From contig OAPG01000001.1 of the NCBI GenBank assembly GCA_900208305.1, forward strand, positions 62,001-126,000: DNA of 64,000 nt, read 5' to 3'. Made by a program: the position numbers and the translations under genes. This stretch comes from Melanopsichium pennsylvanicum. Lineage: Eukaryota; Basidiomycota; Ustilaginomycetes; Ustilaginales. Positions 10,545 to 21,582 of the stretch are shown here, in pieces (the first letter of the stretch is position 1; the number at the start of each line of letters is the position of its first letter). A model generated the notes under the pieces. It searched no databases, had not been told where the DNA came from, and saw only the letters and a list, made by a program, of their open reading frames with translations.

Positions 10545-12140
10545 TCACTGAATACCGGCGCGAGCAGCGAGAAGCTTGCGATCTTCCTCGTCGGCATCGT
10601 ACTCCTTGGTCTCGGGAACGAAAAAGAAGGTGACAATGGCACCGAGGATAGATACGCCGAAGAAGATCCAAAACACACCGGTATTGCCCAGGCTAGTCTT
10701 GGTGGCAAGGTGCGAGAAGAGAAGCGATGACAAGATAGCACCGCACTTTCCGCACGCGGCACAGAAACCATGAGCCGTAGCACGAACCCGGGTGGGGAAA
10801 GCTTCAGCGGGGATCATGAATGTGGTAGCGTTGGCTCCAAAGTTGAAGAAAAGCTGCAGGAAGACGAAGACGACAAAGAAGGGGCCGGTCTGGTGCTTGA
10901 GGTGGTCAAACCTGCCGGCGAGGATACCGAGGAAAAGGGCGTTCATGGTGAATCCAAGCAGCTGGATGGGCTTTCGGCCGATAATGTCAACGGTAAACAT
11001 GGTAATGAAGTATCCGGGAAGGAAACCAGCTGCGGTGATGATCAAGTTACCTGTAGCGGTCTTCATAAGCTTACCCCAAGTGGAGCCTTTGGTGAAACCG
11101 ATGGCGGCGAGAATCGAAGACTGATTAAGATTGATACCGTAGAAGGTGATGTCGACGAGGAACCAGCAGGCAGCGCATCCGATAAGCTTCTTGGCGTTGT
11201 TCCACTCAGAAAAGTACTCGATGAATTCGTTCTTGGGTTTGCCAATGCCCTTGAAAGACATGCCAACGGCGGTGTTCTCGATGGGAGTCACGTCACCACC
11301 GAGAGCTTTCTCCTTGGTGAGATCATCTTCGTCGGATGAGGATCGGTTAAGACCGGATCGACCTTTGGCAATTAGCTCGGGGTCGTCCTGGAGCTTACGA
11401 GCCTGAGTGAATCGGGTTGACTCTACGAGGGTAAGGCGGAAGTAGAGAACAATAAAGGCGGGGATCAGGGTAAGACCCTGAAGGATACGCCAGGCACCGG
11501 AGAGCTTGTGGAGATGTCCGGCATCAACGTAGTGGCGGTAGCCACGGATGACAATAACGGCGAAAAGAGCACCGACGAGGTTACCCCAACCCTGGTTGGA
11601 GAAGATCCACGAGAGCAAGAAACCACGGTTTTTATTGTGGCTTCGGTCGGAAACAACGCTGGCAGACATGGGGTAGTCACCTCCGATACCGATACCCATC
11701 ACAAAACGCAGGACAGCGAGCCAGATGGTAATTCCGTGGCCACCGATGGAGTCGGGAGCAGAGATCTGGAGAATGACCGCGATAATAACAATGATGAGCT
11801 CCTTACCATACACGGCCGAACGGCCGAACATGTCACCGCAGAAACCAAAGAAGAGCTGACCAACAATGTTTCCCATGTTGGCGGCGGCCTTGAGCACACC
11901 ACCCTCGAGACCCCAGTCGATGTTCTTGGTACCCTTAGGGTAGTAGGCGAGCAAGATGATCGAGTAAATGATGTTGATAATGAACAGATCCCAAGCGTCC
12001 ATGAGGAAACCAACACCAGCAATGGTGAGAAGCTTGGCCTCGGCCCACGTGACGGCGAAGCGCGACCTCTTCTCATCCTTTTCAACGAGGGCAAGGCCAG
12101 TATCGCCGGCCCAGGCGTCCATATCAGCTCCGAATGCCAT
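10545..12140 (-). CDS. PHO84: High-affinity inorganic phosphate:H+ symporter (PHS family, Pho84-like)
   Basis: 531 residues, one exon, ATG at 12140. MFS phosphate:proton symporter of the plasma membrane. Family signatures: GVGFLMDAWDLFIINII in segment 1 with the conserved acidic pair (Asp48, Asp51), GFCGDMFGRSAVYGKEL after segment 2, and GIGIGGDYPMSASV (about 149-163), the PHS signature around segment 4. A hydrophilic central loop lies at about residues 250-310 (NRSSSDEDDL). The C-terminal half has ITFYGINLNQSS and the RVRATAHGFCAACGKCGAI helix. Length is slightly below the S. cerevisiae protein (587). A CACGTT hexamer at 12692-12697 in the promoter resembles a low-affinity Pho4 site; one hexamer alone is weak evidence of phosphate regulation. 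The antisense frames over this gene are shadows. Confidence 0.93.
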   Translation of the reverse strand: MAFGADMDAWAGDTGLALVEKDEKRSRFAVTWAEAKLLTIAGVGFLMDAWDLFIINIIYSIILLAYYPKGTKNIDWGLEGGVLKAAANMGNIVGQLFFGFCGDMFGRSAVYGKELIIVIIAVILQISAPDSIGGHGITIWLAVLRFVMGIGIGGDYPMSASVVSDRSHNKNRGFLLSWIFSNQGWGNLVGALFAVIVIRGYRHYVDAGHLHKLSGAWRILQGLTLIPAFIVLYFRLTLVESTRFTQARKLQDDPELIAKGRSGLNRSSSDEDDLTKEKALGGDVTPIENTAVGMSFKGIGKPKNEFIEYFSEWNNAKKLIGCAACWFLVDITFYGINLNQSSILAAIGFTKGSTWGKLMKTATGNLIITAAGFLPGYFITMFTVDIIGRKPIQLLGFTMNALFLGILAGRFDHLKHQTGPFFVVFVFLQLFFNFGANATTFMIPAEAFPTRVRATAHGFCAACGKCGAILSSLLFSHLATKTSLGNTGVFWIFFGVSILGAIVTFFFVPETKEYDADEEDRKLLAARAGIQ

Positions 12141-15100
12141 ATTGATACAAGCTGTCGAAAGTGGTGGTGAGCAAGAGAAAGAGGATGGTAGGCGGGAAAG
12201 TGAAACCTTGACAAGTTGGATGATAGGGACGAGATATCAATGTGGGCTGGAATGGTCCGGTCTCATATAGGTTTGCAACGGGTCGATGGCTAGGCGCAAA
12301 AATAGGTTGCTGCAGAGCTTGAACCCGTTCCTTACTCCTAGGACACAGCGCAGAGAAGAATACACAATTCACGCACAAGCTTCACTGCTTTTGGGAAGGA
12401 TCCAGAAGGCACACAGGCGCACAAATCCGGAAGGCACCACCATACTACTGCTGCAGACGGACTCACTTTTTTTTTTTTTTTTTTACGTTTCAATTTTTTT
12501 TCTTTTTCTTTCTCAAAAACAAAAAAAAGGCTCGTTGATGAACAAGCGTACAGCACAGAGGGCACACAGAATCGGACTGAAATTGGCTGTTGAACCAAGA
12601 CAGAGTAGAGTGGGGCGGGTGGGATTGAAACACAGAGAGAAGGTCTTGATGGACAAACCACGGCAGATGGGAGAAACGAATTTTGAACGAACACGTTTCG
12701 TTTGATAGGCCGACGGTAAAAGCTGGGTGCCCGTTCCATCTCGACCACGCTTCCCATGCGTACGTACGGAGCGGGTTTGAAGCACGGAAGAATCGAGGCT
12801 CAATTTCTCAAGTGCGGCAGTGGGTGGTAACAAACCAGCGGATGCCGCCGCGTTGTGCAGACGGCCATTCATCTGACTTGACTTAGAATCGATTCTGGGT
12901 CGGCCATGAATAATTTTATTTTGTCCATTTGACCGTGGTTTGGGCTGACATTTCGCTTACTACTTTCGCTTCACAGCAACAGGCTTTCGAGTTGAACTGT
13001 GGCGATCAGGCGGGTCTGCAGTCCGCCTTGCTCTGATGTGATCTGTGTGGTTCGCCTCGAGATGGCCGCAACCCTTTGTTTCGCTCTGTCGAATGAGGTG
13101 TCAAGAATCGAATCATTGCTGCGATGTCGCTTGAAGAGGTTTAGTCTGCAGCAAGCCCGCACTGGAAGTGCGAATCTTGGGTAGCGAAACGGGTCAGCAC
13201 CATGACTTTGAACGACAACGACGCTCGGACCAGCTGCAGCTCGGTTTTGCGATCGTTCAGTCCCAACCACCTTATTCTCTACGGATGGAAGAACCTCGCC
13301 TGTTGAATCGGCGGGAAGAGCAATGACAGCGGTAGCGATACGTAGCTTGAACGGTAAATGCGGCCATGAGCGGCGCGGTCATATCAACCGCGGAGCGGTG
13401 GCAATAGCAACTAGAACGTGTACAAGCCGCAGACGATCTGGTTTGATCAATAAAAGTTCAAGGTGGGAAGGAAAAGCTGAACAAAGCTTGGTGCCAAGTA
13501 TGCTTCACATGAGCACGTTCTATCAAATAGCGGATTCAGGCTTGGCACTCTCTGAAGCAGAGAAATGCCATCCGTGCGCATCACCCTACTGTGAATGCTT
13601 CATGATCATTCGCGCTTGAAGAGCTCTGAACATCGGTCGCACGATACGGATGATTGGTCAAGTCTGGGTGTCAAAAATCAGACAATTGATAATAGGTAAG
13701 TAAAAGGTGGCAGATCTTGACATTTTTGTTTTCTTTGACAGACAGTTTTCATGCAAACGTGTCCACGTTCTTCGAGATGCATTTGCATGTCAGTACTCCG
13801 CATCAACACGTTCAGTCTTCTCGTCTTCTCATTGGTTGAAAATGGGGCAACGCCTCACTCCTTTTAGAATTGCATGTCCACTTGTATTTAGCGTTTGAGG
13901 TGCACCCTTCTGGGCTATCAATAACGCTTTTTCGACATGATAGCGGTCACAGCCGTCAACGCTCAAACTTGCAAGTGTGTTCTGACTCGAGTGTGAGTGC
14001 GAGTGTGAGTGTGAGTTTCGTCGTGGACAAGAGATGACCCTTCGTCGGAAACGTATCATGTCGGAAGATGTCGAGTAAAAAAACCAAGACGCTGTTAGAC
14101 TGACAAATTCAGCTGCAGACAACAAGGCTTGGCATGTGTACACTTGCACACGTTTCATCGTCTTGTGCACACACCATGTGTTCACCTCAAGCAGTTAACT
14201 TACACTCCTCTCAAGCCTGGCTCATTTCAAAACACACACAGCAAAATGCCTGACAGTCTTCACGTCCCGTGTGCAACCAAAATCCAAATTTCAAATTTCA
14301 AATTTCAAGTTTGTACAGTAATTTATCTCTCAGACTCAGACCCAGACCCAAACCCAGAATTTGGATATGGGACTTCCAAGTCGATCAAGGCCAACGTCGA
14401 TGACCCCAGCTGGTCCCTTTGCCATCTCCACCTTCTACTTGACTGACAAGCCATTTGGTAAGTGTGGCTCACGTTCAATCGTCTTCACGCCCTAGGCCAC
14501 CACTTGACAAACTGAGTAGAACCGAGCCAGACCTTACCGTTGCTATGTCTGGCGATGGTATACTGTTAACTTCGCACTTTCAGCATAATAGCAGCGCAAT
14601 TCATGTGGATTGCATAATATGTAAGTCGCCGAGGTGAAGGGAAAACAATCGTTTCTGTGCCTCTAACCAATCAAATGAACAAATTAGCAGTAAAACAGAG
14701 GTGTCTGCTTGCTTGACATGCTTTGTGACGCCTCGTTTGTACCCCAAAACTCATTAAGCATTATGCAGAGAAGATAGGTTTGATTTTTTGGCTTGCCACA
14801 GTGATTTCGCAATTGTTTTTAAGCACTGTCAAGTCCGCCCGATCTAGGTACGGTACGAACAAACTATCTCGCCGCAAGGCACACATGAAAAGTAGCGCGC
14901 GCGCAGCTGGTTCCTGCATGAATCAGTCCCGGCTTGTTTTCTCCCGAAATGACCTTTCTTTCTCTCGATGTTCTGTATTGTATGGTGGTTGTGGATCTTG
15001 GTGGCATCAGCGATCCGAATTATACAGCTCACTCATGCACACGCACTCGTGCAAACCCTGTGTTTCGCAGCTGAATTTCACGCCGGTCAAGACCGAGAGG

Positions 15101-16139
15101 TACACAAATGTCATGGTCCAAGATTCTGCTGAGTCAGATTAGTTGATTGCTTTCAGCGGTGTACCAAGACCAGTGCCAAATGTAAAGGTGACAAAAAATT
15201 ACGCAACAAGGAAATTATGGCGACGCAAAATGGCCATCGGTCTCTTGACCGTCCAATTCGCCAAATGAGCCACCTAAAAAACGTCACCGCAACAAAGCTC
15301 ACCAAAACGACTGCTACTAGCATCGTCGTTCCACGTCTTTCGTTCGGCAACATGGCGGGCAATGTCGGTGAGCAAAAATCCCATGACAAATATCCCGACT
15401 TTGTAGTCATTGACCGTTGCGCCAGTAGGATAAACCCTTTGCACATCGCACCACCAAATAAGCTCTTGACGATCATCCAAGATGCCAAACCAATATACGT
15501 CACTCCATACTAGCGCCCTTTGATGAGTGGCGTACCGGCAATTAAAACTTGCAAGTTCACCTCCTCGCCTATGTAAAGTGAGAGATCCAAAAACCAATCC
15601 CATGCTCACCTTGCAAATTCTAGAACTGTCAGGGGCGAGACCGGGGGGTCTCAAGTCCCACCAGAGACACCGGATCCCGAATCCGCTTTGTACAGCTAGA
15701 CGAGAAGCTATCAGCGCTAAACAGAAAAATAAAATTTGGGCTTCTGGACTTTGGCCACAGTGCCTCGCTCAACGTGTACATTCATTACGTCTTTCAACAG
15801 TTTCGACCTACGTTTTTGTTCAGCATGGACAAGCAGGAAGGTATACCGCGGCTTTCCCTACGACTTGTGGCACATCCAAACATTTGGTCGCATGATTCTG
15901 ACGGCTCCCGTCCGAATTATGGCAACATTTTGGGACCTTGTTTTTTCAAGAGTGGATTGCTTGTAATAATTCTCTTATGTCATTCCATCCAAAAAGATCC
16001 ATGAAGTACCCTGTACATGATTCAAAGACCCATCATCGTCAAGTGGAGACAAGTTTGACCATACATCCGATCTGTTGAAATCACAGTGCTATATCGTACA
16101 GCTCATACATCTTGATAGCCTGGCATTTCAAGTCGAAGA
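12141..16139. other. 4-kb stretch without a confident gene
   Basis: Begins as the promoter of the phosphate transporter gene: an 18-base T run at 12467-12484, a further T/A-rich patch to about 12530, and a CACGTT at 12692-12697. Simple-sequence patches: degenerate GTGAGT units at about 13988-14015, repeated ttcaaat at about 14286-14306 and CAGACC-like units at about 14331-14352. A possible coding relic on the minus strand at 15274-15710 is described under findings. No intact gene, tRNA or transposon was recognised. The stretch is unusually long for a compact fungal genome. Confidence 0.45.
12467..12484. repeat. T18 homopolymer
   Basis: An uninterrupted run of 18 T in the upstream region of the phosphate transporter gene. 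On that gene's sense strand it reads as poly(dA), a nucleosome-disfavouring element often found in fungal promoters. Length may be miscalled by sequencing. Confidence 0.85.
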
Positions 16140-16754
16140 TCACGGACCAGATTCGTCGGCAACCTCGACTGCGTCAGCGGCATCAGCATCAACATCGTCT
16201 TCCGTGACAGCTTCGAGCACCTTTCCAGCAGCACGAGCCGCACCCTTGGCGCCATCTCTAGCCGGCTTGTACAGAATGTCGAGCATTCTCTGAACGGTAG
16301 CGAGGTCAAGATTGCCATCATCGTCAAATTGAGCCTGAAGATCACCCTCGCTTCCAAGTCTTTTTCTAAGTTCATCAAGAGAGTCCTGCGATTCTTGTCC
16401 AGGAACGAGAGCCGGAGCTCCAGGAACAGCTCCCTCAGGGGCGAGCCTGTTGAACCTCGTTCTACCGTCACCACCAGAAACCGGGGCGCCTACTGAACTG
16501 GAACCATGAGCGTTGTATTTGGTCTTGGTCCATGCGGAAAGTGGAGACAGGGCTGCGTTGCCGCGGTAGTAAAATCGAGCGAATTGGTATGCGATTAACA
16601 AAACTGTCGTCGCAACAAGTATGTACAGGAGAGACTGAAGTTTGGATGAGTCTCCAGCTCCACCTTTCTTGCTTTTGCTCGCTGATGGACGTGAGACTCC
16701 TCCCGTGGACGACAATGCCCGTTTGTTTCGTTGTCTTGCTGACGATGAAGGCAT
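16140..16754 (-). CDS. Small single-pass membrane protein, unknown function
   Basis: 204 residues, ATG at 16754. The N-terminal 38 residues are Ser/Lys/Arg-rich and disordered. One hydrophobic segment (about 41-58, LLYILVATTVLLIAYQFA) is followed by FARFYYRGN. The rest is soluble and low-complexity with a helical stretch (ESQDSLDELRKRLGSEGDL) and an acidic Ala/Asp/Val-rich tail (EDDVDADAADAVEVADES). The positive N-terminal flank suggests a cytosolic N-terminus and a type II topology, without a cleavable signal peptide. I do not recognise the family. Codon use resembles the neighbouring genes, which supports a real gene. It is divergent from the methyltransferase gene, with 570 bases between the two start codons. 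Confidence 0.6.
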   Translation of the reverse strand: MPSSSARQRNKRALSSTGGVSRPSASKSKKGGAGDSSKLQSLLYILVATTVLLIAYQFARFYYRGNAALSPLSAWTKTKYNAHGSSSVGAPVSGGDGRTRFNRLAPEGAVPGAPALVPGQESQDSLDELRKRLGSEGDLQAQFDDDGNLDLATVQRMLDILYKPARDGAKGAARAAGKVLEAVTEDDVDADAADAVEVADESGP

Positions 16755-17324
16755 GCTTACGTCTGATTTTCGACGCGATGTGGAAGATTAGTGGAGAGTC
16801 CAAGGAGATCCCGGCGTTGACTGAAGTGGAACAACCTCTGTGACGGCTAAAACTCACCGAGATCCGGGATCCGAAGACCGAGTTGGCTTCACGATTCGGA
16901 AATAAGCGCTCGCTCAAACTCTCTCATATGGTACATTGCAAGAACCCTGCTCTCTTCACATCTTCTATTTTAGGGATAGCATGACGGTTGAAGATACTAC
17001 GTTGCAATACAGCGGCAGTGTCGCTCGATTCTAGCCTGCTTGGTTCGTCTTGACTATGCGTGGTGGTAGCGACTGAGAATATTCAAGCAACGGCACAGAA
17101 AGCAAGCCTGGCGGGGCCACTCGCATAAAGTCCGAGGACAGGGTCCAAGCCATCAGTCCTCTCTCTCTTCCTACGTAAGCACCATCTTCCATATTCGCAT
17201 GCTCAGATTCATTACTTTCAGCTATCTTGGACATCACGTCTCGACTCGCTGTTGTCCGCCTTTTACTGTCGTCGCCAAAACATACGTGCGCCCGTATTCC
17301 GTCGTTCAAAACATTTTATCGACC
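16755..17324. other. Shared divergent promoter region
   Basis: 570 bases between divergent starts (16754 minus, 17325 plus). The methyltransferase frame is open back to an ATG at 17199, so its last part could be coding. No other motif recognised. Confidence 0.5.
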
Positions 17325-18224
17325 ATGGTGTCTGCAGCTGCACTACCAAAAGACGACCAAGTTTCGAACTTGCGTAAGCTCTTTGCCGCCTCTGAAATTC
17401 CGAATGACCCGAAAGCGTGGGACCAGGCCTGGATCGACAGCACGACGCCTTGGGACTCGAGTCGCCCCCAACCAGCACTAGTCGAGCTGCTTCAAGGTGC
17501 ACACGATGCTGACACCAAGGTCCCCGATCTTCTTGGAAACCAGGTTCAGATATCGCAGGTGATCCCTAAGGGAAACGGCCTAGCCGTCATACCTGGTTGC
17601 GGGCGAGGATACGATGCGAAAGTGTTTGCTGAGCGCGGTTTGACTAGTTATGGGGTGGATATTAGCTCGAACGCTGTGGCTGCGGCTAACAAGGTAAGTG
17701 CAACGTTTACGCTTACGGAGACTTATGACACACAAACGTGAACAAGGTGACTGATTAGCCATCTCCCTCATACATTCACGTTTTAACCATGTCGACAGTG
17801 GCTAGACGACCAGAACCTCGCCTTAAACCTTAAGTCAAAGGTCAACTTTGTCGAAGAAGACTTTTTCAACCTCGGCACAGAGAAGAGCGCCACTTCCGCA
17901 CTTTCCAAGGCAGGCCTGGTATCGCTCGCATATGATTATACTTTCCTGTGTGCTATCCCACCTTCCCTTCGCTCCGCATGGGCTGAGACATACACACGTC
18001 TACTGGCCAAGGACGCGATTCTCATTTCGCTCGTCTTCCCGATTCACGGCGACCGTTCAGGAGGACCTCCTTTCTCCATCTCGCCTGAGCTGGTTCGTGA
18101 GATGTTGGGATCTCAAAAGAATGCAGATGGCAGCGAAGCTTGGAAGGAGCTCGCTGAATTAAAGCCAAAAGGCGCTGAGACACGACCTGAGGTCGAGCGC
18201 GTCATGATCTGGCGTCGTCTGTAA
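17325..18224 (+). CDS. Thiol/thiopurine-type S-methyltransferase, two exons
   Basis: Exons 17325-17693 and 17799-18224 give 264 residues. The 105-base intron has donor GTAAGT and acceptor CAG and falls between codons. The downstream ATG has a good context (accATGg). An in-frame ATG at 17199 would add 42 residues that resemble a mitochondrial leader, so dual targeting is possible. The TPMT-like fold is visible: an N-terminal AWDQAWIDSTTPWDSSRPQPAL substrate-side motif, the SAM-binding loop VIPGCGRGYDAKVFAERG, strand 2 YGVDIS, LAYDYTFLCAIPPSLR after strand 4, and PFSISPELV near the end. Fungal and plant relatives methylate halide, bisulfide or thiol acceptors with S-adenosylmethionine. The acceptor here is not known. 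Confidence 0.85.
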
Positions 18225-19988
18225 TATTCTGCCTCTTTCGATTTGCGAATTCTTGACACAGCGATACGAGAAGGTTGTGCATGGATACTTGAAGTGGAGA
18301 ACGTAGTAAGCGACTTGACGACGAGTGCAACCATTCAAGTTGATGCAAAGAAAGTCGAGCGTTGCATTTGAAAGTTTTTCGCGAGCTTAAAAAGCTCCTA
18401 TGAAGTCTTCTCAGTATGTTGGCCGTCTCCATTACAAGCGTTGGTCAGACGTTCATGCTGCATGATCTCCCTCGACCCATACTTTATTATCCTCGTTGAA
18501 GTATAGTTTGTCGTTGACTTCTTGTGCGTCTACAAATTTCGTCTGAGTGTCCATGAATATTGTTTGGGACCATTCATTCAAGGTGTGTGCTGAGATGAAG
18601 CGGTCGCCTTTCTTCTGTATTATGTCGCCAAACATGATAGAGCAAGAAGGATGTGATACGGTGAAACATCTCTTCAAGGCCGTCAGAATCACAGCGAACG
18701 CTCTGCCATGGAGTCTCGGAGCCAGGCTTGCACTGTTTGTGGATTACGTCCAACTGTACACGTCCCTATTGTAGTTGATGAACTCGACATGGAGTTGGGT
18801 GTAGAAATTCGTCAATGACCATGGTGGAAGTTGTCGTGAAGCCGCGTTGCCCCGAGGATGTGGTTAAGCTACGGTTGAACATGTGCGAAGCTGACATCGA
18901 GCCGACTTGCAGCAAAGCAATGACCTAAAAATAGCGAGAGACGGTATGAACCGCAAGACTCAGAATCGGGATGGTTGAATGGTGTTGGCCGATCGCGTTG
19001 GGAAAACGGAAGGATGTATGAGGGGAAAATGGTTCAAAGGAGCTGAAAAGATGCTTGTTTATATGTTGCAAACTTGTTAGCGTCAAAAGGCACTAAAAGA
19101 GCTTGTCCATAAACATATAAAGCTTTGTGAATATGGGACAAGAGGCAGTGCGGCCCATTCAAATGCGCAACGTCTAGGTGGATTTCACATTTGGCTCGGC
19201 GTGTGCGATGATTCGTACGTTGCAATCACTTTCATTTTCCGAGCTGTTCGTATTGTGTATTCTATGGGGGCACCAGGACAAACACAGGATACGCTCAACA
19301 AGCGCCTCGAGATCTTGAATCGACAACACTTATGATGAAAGAATTGGGTCGGATCGAACCACCTGTAGTGTTGGTGTACTCTTGTTCTGTTTTGAATATG
19401 ATGGTCTTTTTCGCATGTATACGACTTACTCAAGCTGTGCAAGCGTCCTCTCTTGAACGCACCAACTGCTTTACGTCGGACGAGGTGTTGAGCATGTGCC
19501 CGGCATCCCTGGATCGTGTCTCCTCGTGCGCAGACAAGACCAAATGCCGCCGAGGCGCTATGCATCAACATTGACTGTATGATTCAGTGCTGTTTCGGAT
19601 CGAGATTGATTGCACCCAAAACCCAGCGGACCTATTTCAACGTAACCATCAACAGAACGATCATGTTAAACCGAAACGCATACGCGAATTGGACTCAAGC
19701 ATATACGAAACTGTATCACTGCATCCAGAAATTGTCTCAAGCTACAATGCCTAGACTTGCGACACATCTCAGCCTTACCGACTAAATGAACGCGACGAGG
19801 AATAAGCAGAGCGAGCTTTGAGTCGTATCTCGGATTTCGTGCAAAATGCAGACGGCCCAGCACGTCCTGAAGCAAGAGAAGAGGGAAGCAGTCTCACATG
19901 AGGTTGAAGATTGTTGTGTGTGCGTCCAATCTGAGATGTCTATGCGTTACAAATTTCGACAGGTCTATTCACATTGCGATCATTGCGG
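18225..19988. other. 1.8-kb stretch without a confident gene
   Basis: 3' flanks of the methyltransferase gene (+) and the SDHAF2 gene (-). On the minus strand one frame from 18863 to 18453 is open except for a single TAA at 18744-18746 and reads like protein in its last 60 codons; see findings. Otherwise nothing recognised. Confidence 0.4.
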
Positions 19989-20951
19989 CTATTGCTTAGT
20001 GGGCGTGCTATCGAGCTCAGGCATCCATCTAACCGCCTTCTCCTCGTTCTTGGTGTGTTGAATCAATCGCCAACCCAGCTTGCCTTCGGTGTGGAAAGAG
20101 TTCTGCCAACGTTCGGGGATGGGCTTGCGCTCGGTGCACCAGTAAAAGATGTCCCAATCTGGCTCGTCCAAAAGCTGCATTTTCAGAAATTGTACGATAT
20201 CGAATCGGATCAAGAAAACGCTGGATGGACATCAGTATTCAATCTTTCCTTTCTGGACACCATATTAGGGTGCTTGTAAGCATGAGATGAGAGGGCCGCT
20301 CAGGACGGCAAAGGCGGCAGACATGGTGTCCAGTATTTGCCGTCCCATATCTCGCCCAATACTTGAAACTGAAATCGAAAATTCGAGCTCTGAAAGTGTA
20401 CTTACCCTGTCAAACTCGTTCAGCTCCAGATCAGGCAGATTCTTGAGCTCCTTCTTGGCAAAGGTACTCAGCAGTAGATCTGTCTCCAACGTACCACGCT
20501 TCCTGCACTGGTAAACCAGTCGTGCGATCTTGGTTTCTCTTGCCTCGCTCTCTCTGCCAGGAACTCTCATGGGAGCATCTACACCTTCCAACGTCTGCCT
20601 TTCACTAGCCAGATTCAAACCTGCCCACTTGGACTCGGGTCCGCTCTCAGGCCCACTGTTTGCGTTGTTGAGATCCACAATGTCGGGAGAGAAAGGCAAA
20701 GGGTAAGGATCGGAGAGCTTGTGATCAGGTGCGGTACCGCTAGGACCAGTTGCGTTTGTGGAAGCCTGATCAGGTCCTGTAGCGCCTTGATCCGTAACCT
20801 TTGGGTCAGGACGGGAAGGCGACGAGAAAGATGAAGACCATCGAAGAGGTTGTGCTGCGGCAGTGCGCACATTTGACGCGGTAACAGGCTTGAGAGCCTG
20901 CGAGGCAAGTGTGCGGCTCACAGCACTGATTGCAAATCGTTGAAGAGTCAT
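19989..20951 (-). CDS. SDH5: Succinate dehydrogenase assembly factor 2 (SDHAF2/Sdh5), mitochondrial
   Basis: Exon 1 is 20951-20406 and exon 2 is 20174-19989, giving 243 residues. The 230-base intron (donor GTAAGT, acceptor CAG) falls between codons and joins NEFDR to LLDEPDWDIFYW, restoring the conserved family core. Residues 1-45 are an Arg/Ser/Ala-rich mitochondrial leader, followed by a disordered stretch to about 115. The core then reads ETKIARLVYQCRKRGTLETD, with LLLSTFA and FDRLLDEPDWDIFYW, the YgfY/Sdh5 fold. Sdh5 promotes covalent attachment of FAD to the succinate dehydrogenase flavoprotein in the matrix. If the intron were retained, translation would give a 228-residue protein without the DEPDWD half. 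Confidence 0.92.
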
Positions 20952-21582
20952 ATTTGGTCAAGTGTTGCACTGTGTAACAGTCGAGCTAAGAATGGTATTG
21001 AAAAAAAGAGCATCGTAATGGGTCGAGCAAGTTGTTGAACAGAATCTTGGAAGATGTGCTCAACTTCGGCAATCGGAAGTTGCCGGCGCGAAACACTGAA
21101 AAAAATCCTCCACATTGGCAGCCTTAAATCATGACACAAGCATGAGCGCTTTTTCAGGGTCCTGATGATGAAAGCACCTCTTGACAAGGTTTATATAATC
21201 CTACGTCAATCATGATTCAACGGCCTTTGGTGTGTCGGTTAAGTGACTGGACCCGCCTGTGGCGATTCTAGCAGGTGGACTTTCAATCTTACATGCATGG
21301 GCAAAAAAGTCAACACTTCCACGAGCTTAGATGTCCGCATCAATTCATATGGTCGAGATAGCTCGACATCTTGACTCACTGACGTATCGAGCAGGCCGAA
21401 AGCAGAGGGATGCCTATGGATTGATCCATTACAATCTCTTGCATGTTCTAAGAATACATGTGGATAATTTGACGAAATGAGATGCGGAGGAATTCTGCTA
21501 TGCAGTGGTTCTAGCATGTGAAATCGTGCCATCGTCGTATCATACGTCTTGCGAATCGTAAACGGCAGCTTGATAGGTCACT
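20952..21582. other. Intergenic, tandem minus-strand genes
   Basis: 631 bases that should hold the SDH5 promoter and the 3' end of the MFS gene. Nothing distinctive seen. Confidence 0.5.

Noticed and set aside
10770..12170. Long plus-strand frames opposite the phosphate transporter gene
   Set aside because: Antisense shadows; highly acidic random-like sequence without motifs.
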